A stretch of 64,000 bases of DNA, taken from assembly GCA_024867545.1 (NCBI GenBank), contig JANFNE010000012.1, positions 558,001 to 622,000 on the forward strand, read 5' to 3'. Shown in pieces: positions 1 to 9,782 of this stretch (position 1 is the first letter of the stretch; each line of letters begins with the position of its first letter). This stretch comes from Phytopythium helicoides (lineage: Eukaryota > Oomycota > Peronosporomycetes > Pythiales > Pythiaceae). Below the pieces are notes generated by a model. That model was not told the origin of the DNA. It did not search any database and worked only from the letters and a program-made list of their open reading frames with translations. Made by a program: the position numbers and the translations under genes.

Positions 1-790
1 AGCTCCGCGTCTTCTTCACCGAGGAGCGCGCCATGCGGCTGATCCTCGAGTCGCGCGCCGACCGCCGGACGGTCGACCGCGTCGGCTTCGCCGGCTGCAA
101 GAGCGCCGAGCTCTTCGGCTGGACCACGCTGCATCGCTTCATCGGCCAGGAGCTCTACTTCTCATTCAAGAAGGTCTTTCACCACACGTCGGCGACGGCC
201 ATCATGTCCCGCAACTGGGCCAATGAGCTGCGGTTTGCGACCTACCGCAGCTCGTCCGAGGCCGCGACGCAGAAGTTCTATGTGAGTGCTGTGCGCGTGT
301 ATAACTTTGCTTTGTGGCGTGCATCATCAATTCGGTCAATGGGAAGCAGGCATCTAATCTCTTGGGATTTGTACTGAACTAGATGGTGCAAAAGGTGAAT
401 GACGACACGTACCTAATTGCGCGGGAAAAGCAGGACCCTGATACACCTGGCGAGGTCGTCCGCTTGCTGCTGCTGCGCTTTCGACTATTCGAGGCAGACG
501 GCAGCTACTCGGTCGTGACGCAGAGCGTGCGCCACAATGACGACAGCGACACCAGCTCGATGGCCAAGAAGAAGAAGATCTGGGCAAACGATGTGTGCAT
601 GTGGACGCACTTCACGCCCGTGGCCGATCCCGACGGCGGCAGCGAAGGCTGCCTCGTGCACATGGCCGGTAAGACAGACGTCGGGGACCTCCGCGAGGTG
701 GACATCAACGTGCTGGAGACCATCATGGGGCTGCTGCGCTGGGAGGGCATCAACGTCTCCCCGCACCGGCTGCTCAGCCCCGCCCAGTGA
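1..790 (+). CDS. START-like domain protein of the bZIP cluster, 5' partial
   Basis: This is the 3' part of a gene that begins before the window; the frame is open from base 3. Exon 1 ends at 281 in phase 0 before GTGAGT. A 101-base intron (282-382) ends in CTAG, and exon 2 (383-790) continues to the stop. The visible product matches the C-terminal domain of the three bZIP neighbours in order: a Phe-Gly-Trp motif (ELFGWTTL), a conserved Trp about 40 residues later (SRNWANE), then KVNDDTY, LLRFRLFEADG and LLRWEG near the end. I infer a START-like (lipid-binding-fold) domain related to the oomycete M96 family. Whether a basic leucine zipper precedes it cannot be seen. Likely role: transcriptional regulator, by analogy with its neighbours. 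Confidence 0.75.
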
Positions 791-1109
791 CGCGCGCTTC
801 GCGTCATAATGCGTGCTGTGTGTGCGTGGCGTCATCCGGTTTTTATGATGCGCAGGCGACTACGTAGTGGCCGTGTATTGTCCATTCCATCTGCGTAGAG
901 TTTTTGACCGCGCCGTGGTGCTTCGACTTCAACATGATCGATCCTGTGCAAAACCAACCGCCTGCGTCCCACAACAAACTGTCAAGCCGCGCTAACCGAA
1001 TATCCGCCAATCCGCGCCCGACCCGCTCATATGAAATAGAGTATGGTCTCACCGGAATGATGGCACTTTCTTTTCTGCCAATCTCACCAATCTCCAGTTC
1101 GGCAACTGC
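791..1109. other. Intergenic, putative promoter of the next bZIP gene
   Basis: A 319-base gap between two genes on the same strand. I see no supported coding sequence. It should hold the terminator of the upstream gene and the promoter of the gene starting at 1110. Confidence 0.4.
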
Positions 1110-2527
1110 ATGCGGAGCGCTCCGAGTGGCGCTGGCGGCGGCGGTGGGCGCTCCCGCCGCGCTCTGGCGTCGCCGATCGGTGCGCCGATCGTTGCGGAGC
1201 ATCCTGTTGATGCGCAGGAGGCGAAGGCGCGCGCTCCGGAGGCTCAGGGGGCCGAAAATGAGGGCGAGGGCGGCGCGAGGGGCGAGCGCATGGAGCAGAC
1301 CATCAGCCCCGGGGAGAAGACGCGCAGGCGGGGGCGTGTGCCCAAGGCGGAGGACGAGGACGTGCCCATGGCGCAGCTGTCGCCGCGGTCGCGCCGCAAG
1401 CGCCGGAACAGGGACCAGATGCGCCTCGTGCGGCGGAAGGAGAAGGTGCGCGGGGGGTTGGAAGGAGTGGGACGCGGACAGGGGGCTGACGAATTGCCCA
1501 CGCGCTGTAGGAGACCATGGAACAGCTGCGCGCCACGGTGGAGCGCATGGAGGCGACCTACAGGCGTCTGACGCTGACGGCGGCCCCTGCGGCGGCGGCG
1601 GCTCGACGCGGCGACGGCCAGACGACTGAGACGGAGCAGTACGCGCAGCTCATCGCCGAGAGCTCGCGGCTCACGGACGAGAACTTCCGGCTGCGCCACA
1701 AGCTCGACGACAAGTTTAAGCTGCAGGAAACGCTCGAGCGGGTGTACAGTGACTACCTGGAGCCGCTCCCCGAGGCCAAATCGCCGCCACCTCCCAGCTG
1801 CGACGACTCCCACGATGAGCACGAGACTTTTGCGCCGCTTTCGAGCGAGTACATCTGGGCTCGAATGCGAGGTACCTTCACGCAGGCGAATTCAATTAGT
1901 CAGCGCCTACAAGCAGACGACGAGCAGTCGCCGTTCTTTGGTTGGCGCGTGCGTCTGCGGGCTAGCGGACGGTGGCTCATGTTCTCGTTCGACAAGCCGT
2001 TCCCTCACGTCACCGCCGAGGAGGCTGTCGCACGGATGTGGGAGCACGAGCGCGCGATGCACAGCTACCGCAGCGCTGTCGATCGATCGCGCCAGTCGTT
2101 GCGCATTGTGCAGGACATCAACGACGACACCTACGTGTTTCAACGACGTCTTTGCCCGGAGTCACATTCGGCACGGCTCGTCGTGTCGACGTATATGCGA
2201 TTCAGGCTCAAGACGCCGGAAGGCTACGCGATCGGCATCACTAGTGTGGCGCCAACCATGCCAGTCTCTTCCGATGACGATGACGAGCGCCAAGAAAGCG
2301 GTGGTAGCGGGGGTGAGGAAGCTGTATGGGCTTCTGACTTGAGCATGTATACCGAGTTCCAGCGCATGCCATCGGTGTACGGCCGTGAGTACTGTGTCGC
2401 TCGTATCGCGGGACGCACCAATATCCGCGGTGCAGGTTCACATCACCGTGCTGCTGCGGATTCTGTCATTGGACTGTTACGATGGGAGAACGCCAACATA
2501 GGACCAATCTTCACCTTTGCATCGTGA
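1110..2527 (+). CDS. bZIP transcription factor with START-like C-terminal domain
   Basis: Two exons, 1110-1445 and 1511-2527, joined in phase 0 across a 65-base intron, give about 450 residues. The basic region (about residues 95-112) contains RRNRDQMRLVRRKEK with the canonical Asn-x7-Arg spacing. The leucine-zipper-like coil begins just after the splice junction (METMEQLR-type start, about 115-135), so the intron separates the basic region from the zipper. A second predicted coil (about residues 160-210) is followed by the shared C-terminal domain: FFGWRVRLRASGRW, QDINDDTYVF, YMRFRLKTPEGYAIG and LLRWENANIG. It is presumably a sequence-specific DNA-binding protein whose activity is tuned by the START-like domain; ligand unknown. 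It converges on the minus-strand bZIP gene 160 bases downstream. The start at 1110 is the first ATG in frame with the basic region. Confidence 0.85.
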
Positions 2528-2687
2528 AATGGAAGAGGTAAAGATATACGAGTGATTATATGTAGATAAACGTGTTGAGTGAGGGGGTCTCTGACCGTTG
2601 CCCGTTCGAGTTGGTAGACTGGAGAGCAAGAGCGAGAGCTGATACTGTACTTGTCCGCTGCCGTGGTATCAAACTCACTCACGACTG

Positions 2688-4463
2688 CTAGGATGGCAGT
2701 AGGGTCATGGGGCATGGCATCACAGAGTACTCCCAAATCATAGTGCGCGAGATTGAGTTCACGAGGCGCACATACATGTCCTCTTGCGTGTTGTACTCAG
2801 TGGACGCGATGAACTTGACGTTGACGCCTTCTTCACCCGTCTCTTCGTCATGCTGCGTCGCGAACTCCACCCAGTTGCAGCTGTCCACGTACTCGAAAGG
2901 CGAGTCGCGTTCGAGTGCCGCACGCGCCTCTCTCGACATGGGATTGACGGAGTAGCGTCCAATCACAAACCCGCGCTCCGTCTGCATGCGGAAATTTAGG
3001 TTGTGTGCACGCATGAACTTGTCCGGCAGCACCGGATGCTCGATATCGACGCCGGTAATGTACGCGCTGTCATTGATCACCTGGAGCACTTCGTGGCGCA
3101 CGTGACGGCGGAACGGCGACGAGTGCTTTTTCGGGTCTTGCGTGCGCTGCCATGAGTTGATCATGGCCTCCTGCGCCGTCACGCCACGAAAGAACTTTGA
3201 AAAGCTCACGAGGAAATCACCGGATGGCGTGGACTCGCACATGACCTTCCAACCAAACGTGGCTGAAGGTGGAATCGGGCAACCAGGCTCAAATTCGGCG
3301 CCGCCCATCATGCTCATTGGCGAGCCAGTGCTATAGCGACGAGCGGGCTTGCCGCTCGTCGAGTCTTCGATTTCGGCAAACTGGCGCGACGTGAAAGGCT
3401 TGGCCGTCTCCTCAACATGACGAATGTGCTGGTAGCAGTTGCGGATGTGCTCGTTCACCTGGTGCTCTGTCATTGGTGCGAACTCAAAGTCGGAAAAGAG
3501 TGATGTGTCGGAGGTAGTCGTCGGACAGGGCAACTCCAGCTCGTCGCGTCGGTCGACCATGACCTGCTGGAAGCGTCGGTACGTCTTTTGTTTGTCGGTC
3601 AGCATCCGCTCGAGCATGAACTTCTCCTCCTTGAGCACGTGCGAGAGGTCGGCGAGCGCGTAGTAGTCTGCCTCGAGTTTGGGTGATGCCGACGCCGAGG
3701 CTGCTGCTCCCTGCTTGCGGCGCTCCACCGACGCCTCGCTGAGCGCCTGATACTGCTGCTCGAGCTGCATAAGCGTCTCCTTCATCTGCTCGATGTCGTC
3801 TCTCTGTCGCCGGCGCGCGCGCTGCATGGACTCGCGGTTGCGCTTGCGGCGGATCTCGAGCGGCGTGAGGTTCCTCTCGTCCCACGCGAGCTCTGCCGGC
3901 GCCTTGCCCGGCGCCTTGGCGGCCGTACCCGCACTCCCCGCCCGCCTGCGCGGCTTCTTTCCCGCCGCGGCCTTGGCCTTGGGTCTGCCGGGCTTGACGT
4001 CCACCAACCCGTGCTCCGCGAGCGGACTCGCCTTGACGCTCCCAGTGGTGGAGCTCGTGTCCGTCGTGCCCGTGCGCGCCGACTCGTTGCCCGAGTCGGC
4101 CTGCGAGTCCTCCGAGAGCAGCAGCGAGAAGGCGCCCTTGGCCGGCGCCTCGCGCGTCTGCTGCTTGGGCACGGGCGAGATGGCCGCGCCGTGCGCCGCC
4201 AGCGCCTTCTCCACCAGCAGCGCGTCCTCGTCCTGCTCCTGCGCCTCGATCTTGACGTCGCGCTCCACCAGCGCGGCCACCGCCACGTTTTCCTCGTCCG
4301 CCGCCAGCGCCCACCACGGAGACGCCGACGGCGCGCCGCCGCCTGAGCCGGGCGCGTCCCAGGCCGGCGCCATGCAGTCGTCGGCCTCGAACGTCCAGCC
4401 GTCACGCTCCGGCAGCTCGTCGACCGCCCAGTCGCCGCCCAGCAGCTCCTCCACGAGCCCCAT
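2688..4463 (-). CDS. bZIP transcription factor with START-like C-terminal domain
   Basis: A single exon of 591 residues from the ATG at 4463. The open frame runs to 4616, but the extra stretch looks untranslated. The N-terminal 200 residues are acidic, then Ser/Ala/Lys-rich, with an AT-hook-like GRPK near residue 159. The basic region (about 204-222) reads RRKRNRESMQRARRRQRDD with Asn-x7-Arg spacing, followed by a zipper of about 25 residues (MKETLMQLEQQYQAL). A second coil lies near residues 265-310. The C-terminal domain matches the neighbours: ATFGWKVMCES, LQVINDSAY, NLNFRMQTERGFVIGRYSV and CNWVEF. It is the longest member of the cluster. It is tail-to-tail with the previous gene and head-to-tail with the next bZIP gene. 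Confidence 0.88.
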   Translation of the reverse strand: MGLVEELLGGDWAVDELPERDGWTFEADDCMAPAWDAPGSGGGAPSASPWWALAADEENVAVAALVERDVKIEAQEQDEDALLVEKALAAHGAAISPVPKQQTREAPAKGAFSLLLSEDSQADSGNESARTGTTDTSSTTGSVKASPLAEHGLVDVKPGRPKAKAAAGKKPRRRAGSAGTAAKAPGKAPAELAWDERNLTPLEIRRKRNRESMQRARRRQRDDIEQMKETLMQLEQQYQALSEASVERRKQGAAASASASPKLEADYYALADLSHVLKEEKFMLERMLTDKQKTYRRFQQVMVDRRDELELPCPTTTSDTSLFSDFEFAPMTEHQVNEHIRNCYQHIRHVEETAKPFTSRQFAEIEDSTSGKPARRYSTGSPMSMMGGAEFEPGCPIPPSATFGWKVMCESTPSGDFLVSFSKFFRGVTAQEAMINSWQRTQDPKKHSSPFRRHVRHEVLQVINDSAYITGVDIEHPVLPDKFMRAHNLNFRMQTERGFVIGRYSVNPMSREARAALERDSPFEYVDSCNWVEFATQHDEETGEEGVNVKFIASTEYNTQEDMYVRLVNSISRTMIWEYSVMPCPMTLLPS

Positions 4464-5592
4464 CGACCCGACGCGAAAATAATATAAGGACGGCGACCCC
4501 CACGCGGGGAAAAGGAAGACTGAGAATGGCGACATGTCTAGCGGGGCCAAGCAGTCGCCGAACAAAAGGGGGGAGCCAGATACCGTCAGGCGGGTCATAG
4601 GTACGAAAATGCACATGCGCAGTCGATTGCAGCAAGGTATATATTATGAAAGGATTCTGGGGAGCTTAAAACCAGTTTACAGACATTATATCATGAAATT
4701 ATATCGATTCAAAGAGAGCTGTTTGCGGAGTCCGCAAACGAAAACGTCAATGTCCCGTCTCCGTAAAGACCCCCTGTCGCTTTAACGCTTTTCCGCGATG
4801 CGATTGGCAGAAATCGGAGCGACGTCATTGCGTTCTACCATCGACGCGCCACTTCCCTCCTGAATAGAGAGATTCCATTGGCCAAAACTCGCTTAGTCGA
4901 TTTTTTGGCGGACCGCGCCAAGAGTGTTGGTATCGTGTCACGCAATCGAAAGATAACCTTTGAAAACCCGATAGAAAGTGATGGGCTTCCGAGTAGCCAA
5001 TCACAGTCGACGTCTCCCCTACCGTAGAGAGTACCGTACTTGACCGTGCAAGTCGGATCGCCCTCGAAGCCCTCCATGCGACGGAAAAGCGAGCGAGCGT
5101 GCAGATGCACCACCACCATGACGACGACGAAGCAAAGATGACGAGGTCAAGCATCTCGTCGAGTCATTCCATACGCACCGCCGCCGAACAGAGAAGCTGC
5201 TACGGTACATGGTGAGTGAATCGTTCGTCATATGAACCATCCATGTGGACGACTACCGCATCACGGCGATCACGCCCTCGTTTCGCGGAGGCGCTTTCTC
5301 GGTCCAACCTTCGAGGGAGCCCATGCTTCATGCAGGGGCTCACAAGTACTATGCCACGACAGGAGGACTCGCTGGCGGGGGACCATTCACTCCCTGTGGT
5401 CGTAAGGGCTGGCCCACTGGGTGTCGTGGTGCGCACACCAAGCAGTTGATGGCCCCCGCGATCTTCTTCGGTGGAGATAACGAGTTTGCATTCAAGATAC
5501 TTTCAATTGACACCATGGAGGAAGCCTACAAAGCTGCCAGGTTGTTACTTGTGGTGGTAGTTGATACAGCTCTCGTCACGACGTCTCAGCGA
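4464..5592. other. Intergenic region in the bZIP cluster, possible gene remnant
   Basis: This 1.1-kb stretch holds the promoter of the gene starting at 4463. A short perfect inverted repeat lies at 4721-4739 (GTTTGCGGA, one base, TCCGCAAAC), about 260 bases upstream of that start. An open frame at 5245-5688 on the plus strand (147 codons) is partly protein-like, including FFGGDNEFAFKILSIDTMEE. It has no recognisable family, no clear upstream start and overlaps the 3' end of the next bZIP gene. I do not call it a gene; it may be a remnant. Confidence 0.35.
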
Positions 5593-6747
5593 CTAGTCAA
5601 CGCGCGTGAGCAGGGGTGTGAGAGGTCCAATCACGCGGCTCTCGACATGCAGAGTAGCCAGCAAGATGGTCACGAGCCGCTCCGATAAGTCGAACGTCGT
5701 GCCGTAGTCCGAGTAGCCGGCAAACTTGACGGTGCAGCCCGGCCGCTCGGGATTCGCCGGATCGAGGGGCTCGAACTCGAGCCACGTCGACATATCGGCT
5801 CTCCTAACGAGCACCGGATCGGTGCTGAGCACACGAGTTTCCTCCGACCCTCGGGGGAACATGTTCGCTCGACCGACGGCGTACCCCGTGTCCGTGGCCA
5901 TGCGGAAGCGCAGCATTAATGAGCGCATCGTCACGCCAGGGTGCAGCGGGTGCACAATGTCGCGCACCACGACCTGCGTGTTCTCGTTCACGATCTGCAG
6001 CAGCTCGAACCGCGTCACGCGCATAGGCTTGGCCACGTTGTTCGAGTCGATGGACTGGTACTCTGTCCAGGCTTTCTCGGCCGCCGCGCGGGCGCAGAGA
6101 TTTGGGACTTGCTTGGTGAGGAGCCAAAAGATTCTGGTCCTGTCGAACACGGCCTGCTTGAGAGACCAACCGAAGCTCTCGCTCACGGGTGGAATCGAAA
6201 CCGAGTCCACGGATGTACTCTCGAACTGGCGGATCTCTCGCACCCACTGCATGATGAGCGTAGCTGCGTCCGATTCGGTGAGCCTCCCGAACGGGAGCTC
6301 AGCGTCTCCTTCTGGCATGTAGAACCTCGGGTCCCGCGGGTCGTCAGGCACGTCGCTCTTCTGCTCGTGGTAGTCTGCCAAAATGCGCTCCATGCGCTCG
6401 TAGGCTTTGCGCTTCGCGTCGAGCAGCTTGGTAAGCCGGAAGTTCTCGGTCTGCAGCGCCTTGGACGTGCGAGCCAGCTTCTTGTACTCGAGGAAGAGCG
6501 TCGATCCGTTGGACTCGTCCTCGTCCACGTCGCTGGTGGTCGTCGCCGAGGAGACGACGCTGCCGTCGGCTGGGGCCAAGGCCTGCGCCGCCTGCTGCAG
6601 CGCCTGCCTGTACTGCTGCTCGAGCACGCGGATGTCTCTCCTCATGCCCTCGATCTCCTCCCGCTCTCGCTGGCGAGCGCGCTGCATGGCCTCGCGGTTG
6701 CGGCGCCTCCGCTGCTCGATGGCCTCGCTCGTGGGCCGGCCAGCCAT
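5593..6747 (-). CDS. bZIP transcription factor with START-like C-terminal domain
   Basis: A single exon of 384 residues and the most compact member of the cluster. The basic region is almost N-terminal (residues 11-30, RRRRNREAMQRARQRERE, Asn17-x7-Arg25). A zipper follows (about 31-52, MRRDIRVLEQQYRQAL) and a second coil lies near 88-125. The C-terminal half is the shared domain: ESFGWSLKQAVFD, LQIVNENTQVV, MLRFRMATDTGYAVGRANM and STWLEFEP. The START-like assignment rests on this shared pattern across four neighbours, not on a database search. A CCAAT-type element, GCCAATGGAAAA, lies near 7004 upstream on the complementary side. It probably arose with its neighbours by local duplication. Confidence 0.88.
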   Translation of the reverse strand: MAGRPTSEAIEQRRRRNREAMQRARQREREEIEGMRRDIRVLEQQYRQALQQAAQALAPADGSVVSSATTTSDVDEDESNGSTLFLEYKKLARTSKALQTENFRLTKLLDAKRKAYERMERILADYHEQKSDVPDDPRDPRFYMPEGDAELPFGRLTESDAATLIMQWVREIRQFESTSVDSVSIPPVSESFGWSLKQAVFDRTRIFWLLTKQVPNLCARAAAEKAWTEYQSIDSNNVAKPMRVTRFELLQIVNENTQVVVRDIVHPLHPGVTMRSLMLRFRMATDTGYAVGRANMFPRGSEETRVLSTDPVLVRRADMSTWLEFEPLDPANPERPGCTVKFAGYSDYGTTFDLSERLVTILLATLHVESRVIGPLTPLLTRVD

Positions 6748-7668
6748 CTCGACGCCTCGACGAGTGCGCGACAGCTGGAGAGAGAGAGAGTGAGGCCCTC
6801 GCGTCGACTGGTAGGCAGCTGGCGGTGGCCGCGCCTGTGGCCTCGAGAGCGCCGAGACCGCCAGAGTTCAACTCCTGCGGCTCGAATAGGGAATGCATCG
6901 CGTTGAGTCAGCACGGGGGCTCCCTTGCAACGACCGACTCATTTGCAACAGTACCGTTTACGGTACGCCACGCTTGACGTCTTATCTCTTATCTATGTTT
7001 TTCTGCCAATGGAAAACCTCGATATAGATATTATGACCTATCAAACGTCGTCATTTCGATGGAGACGCCGATTGCTCATCTGACTAGCTGGGCGTGGCAG
7101 TACCGCAGCTTCGAGACCAGACGGACGAACGGTATCACATGGTGAGGCGAGCACCAACTGTGTGGTCGTGCACGATCCGGAGGACGTCTGCTGCGCTGGC
7201 TTGAGCACATGTGGGCTAGCAGGAGTCTCAAACCCAACCGCAGAGGACCTGCACCGGTGCCAGTGGCGACAAGTAAAGGCTCCAGTTGATTTTTTTCGGG
7301 CTTTGCAGAGAGCGCTTGGTGCCCGAGCGAGCACAGACGCGGTCCATGGGTCGCAGCTGCGTGTCCCAACACTGCCGATCCCTGAATCCACTTCTTGATG
7401 CCAGCAAAGCGTGGTGTGGTCGTCTCGTCGTTGGAGGTGCACAGTCCCCAAGGCGATGGTGAGCGCGCGAGAAAGTAGATCCTGGGTACCGTACGTACCA
7501 ATCGTGTGAGCAACAATGGTCTGATCACAGCTCTGACCAACGTGGTCTCACAATCCTTTCTCATTTCAAACTTCACACGAGCGAGGTGGAGCGCGAGCGG
7601 GTGAACATCATTGCGTATCATTCATGGACAATGAAGTTAGATGGCTCGAGAAGTAAGGAGCTCGATTC
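6748..7668. other. Intergenic, no supported gene
   Basis: About 920 bases between the promoter of the minus-strand bZIP gene and the 3' end of the dehydrogenase gene. It contains a CCAAT-type element at about 7004-7015. Open frames here are short and compositionally unconvincing. Confidence 0.4.
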
Positions 7669-9452
7669 CTACATTTGTCCGTTGAAATTGGCCTTGTCCG
7701 CCGGGTTGAACACCGTGCTCCACCGAGACGTGATCTTGCGGCGCGTCGAGAAGAACTCGACGCAGCCGTCGCCCGTGATGTCCATGTCGCCGTACTTGGA
7801 CTTGGTGCCGTACATGCCGCCAAAGCTGAACGGCTCACGGGGCACTGGGATACCAATGTTGACGCCGATCATGCCGGCGCGGAAGCGAGACTGGAAGTAC
7901 TCGGCGTAGGCACCGTTCGATGTGTAGATGCTGGCCGCGTTGCCGTAGTCATTGTCGTTCTCGATCGCGAGCGCCTCGTCAAACGTGTTGACATGGTATA
8001 CGGAGAGCACGGGGCCAAAGATTTCGTCCTTCATCGCCGGGTCCGATGCGTTCTTGTGCGAGAGGATCGTCGGGCCGACCCAGAATCCCTTCGTTTCACT
8101 AGCCCATGACCGCCCGTCGACGAGGATCTCGACGCCGGACGCCTCGGCCTCATTGATGTACTTGAGAATGCGCTGCTTCGACGCATCATCGATGATGGCG
8201 CCGACCTGCCCAGCCGCCACACCGCGCTGAAGAGCCTTGGCTTTCTCAACTAGAATCTCGAGCAGCTTGGCGCAGTCGCCAACGAGAAGGAGCACCGACG
8301 CCGCCATGCAGCGCTGACCAGCGCAGCCAGCAAACGAAGCCAGGATATCCTTCGCAGCCTGCTCCGGGTCAGCGTCGGGCAATGCCACCAGATGGTTCTT
8401 GGCTCCTCCGAGCGCAAGAACGCGCTTATCAAGAGCACGGCAACGGCGAGCTACGAGCTGAGCGACACGGCTCGAGCCCACAAACGTCAGCGCCGCGACG
8501 TCGGGGTGGTCGCACAAGCTGTTGACAGCCTCTACGGTGCCGTTGATAATCTGTACAAACGCAATATCCGGTCAGTGCGGGGCAATCGCCTGCAAACATA
8601 TGGGGGTAAACCTTACCTGGAAGACACCCTTTGGCACACCCGCCTCGATGAGGAGCTCTGCCACCCTCGCCATCGTCAGAGGGACCTGAGTAATTGACGT
8701 TCGTGAGAAAACAGCCGTGTGAGCACAAGTGTATGAAATAGGTGTCAACAAACCTTTTCAGACGGCTTGAGAATGACGCAGTTGCCCATCGTCAGCGCGA
8801 TCGGAATCGTCCACATGGGCACCATGATGGGGAAGTTGAACGGCACGACGCAGGCGACCACTCCAAGTGGGTCGCGCACCTCCTGGCACGTGATACCGCG
8901 CGACACGGACAGGGTGCGGCCCTGCACGAGCTGCGGCAGGCTGCAGGCATACTCGACCGTCTCGTTGCCCTTGAGCACGCTGGCGAGCGCCTCCATCTTG
9001 TTCTTGCCATTCTCCTGCACGACAATGTCGGCCAGTTCGTCTGTATGGACAGCAGATACATTAGCGTCACTGCAGTGCGCTGCTTGAACTAGCTTTGAGC
9101 AGCGAACAGCTCACCCTGGTGCTGCATCATGAGCGCGTGGAACTTGAGCATGATGGCCGCGCGCGCCTTGACGGTCGTGCGGCTCCACTCCTTGAACGCC
9201 TCGCGGCCCTGCGCGACCGCTCGCTCGACGTCCTTGGCGCTCGACACGCCCACCTTGCCGATCACCTCTCCGTCCACGGGGCTGACCACGTCAAGGTACT
9301 CTCCGCCCTCCGGCGCCACAAACTCGCCGCCAATCAGGTTGTCCGCCACCCGCGCGTCGCCGACCTTCATCCTGCACGCACGCGCGCACTGTCAGCCCCC
9401 GCGCGCTCCCAAAACCGCAGCAGAGCGCGCACTTCTTCGCAGGGGACGCCAT
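7669..9452 (-). CDS. ALDH6A1: Methylmalonate-semialdehyde dehydrogenase (acylating)
   Basis: Catalyses NAD- and CoA-dependent oxidation of methylmalonate semialdehyde to propionyl-CoA in valine (and pyrimidine) breakdown. Five exons on the minus strand join cleanly: 9452-9433, 9371-9115, 9040-8754, 8685-8617 and 8550-7669, giving 504 residues. Family signatures are clear: NLIGGEFV near the N terminus, PFNFPIMVPMW, ALGGAKNHLVALPDADPEQA, and the catalytic-cysteine motif GCAGQRCMAASV. LGGAKNH in place of the usual ALDH ELGGK is typical of this subfamily. The first coding exon is only 20 bases and encodes MASPAKK, so no obvious mitochondrial targeting peptide is visible. Either the enzyme is not mitochondrial here or the true 5' exon lies further upstream. 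The gene shares a 330-base divergent promoter with the hydrolase at 9783. Confidence 0.93.
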
Positions 9453-9782
9453 GCTCTAGCAATCGACGCTGGGGACTTGTCACTCGCGGCGCTGATCGGG
9501 AAATGAGCGCCGCCTCCGTCAGCCACAGCCACAACAACACCAGTCGCAGCCAACCCGATGCTTACCGACGTGTAAGCAGCGCGCTGAATGCTGGAATGGA
9601 CGCGGGGCGTGAATGCGATCCACGCACGTCGCCCCGCCGCCGTCCCTCCCCGTCCTTTCTCGACTTCAACCTCCGCACCGCCGCCGCCAGAACTATACGG
9701 CCTTGACTATCCGGTAGTCAAACGCGGGTTCGTGATGAGGTGACGGGATGTGGGGCGTCAACATGACCGCTGGCCGCTCGCC
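9453..9782. promoter_or_regulatory. Divergent promoter between dehydrogenase and hydrolase genes
   Basis: 330 bases separate the two start codons, 9452 on the minus strand and 9783 on the plus strand, so both genes must be promoted from here. I cannot assign individual elements with confidence. Confidence 0.5.

Noticed and set aside
5245..5688. 147-codon plus-strand open frame between bZIP genes
   Set aside because: Partly protein-like, but no family, no supported 5' exon, and overlaps the 3' end of the bZIP gene at 5593.
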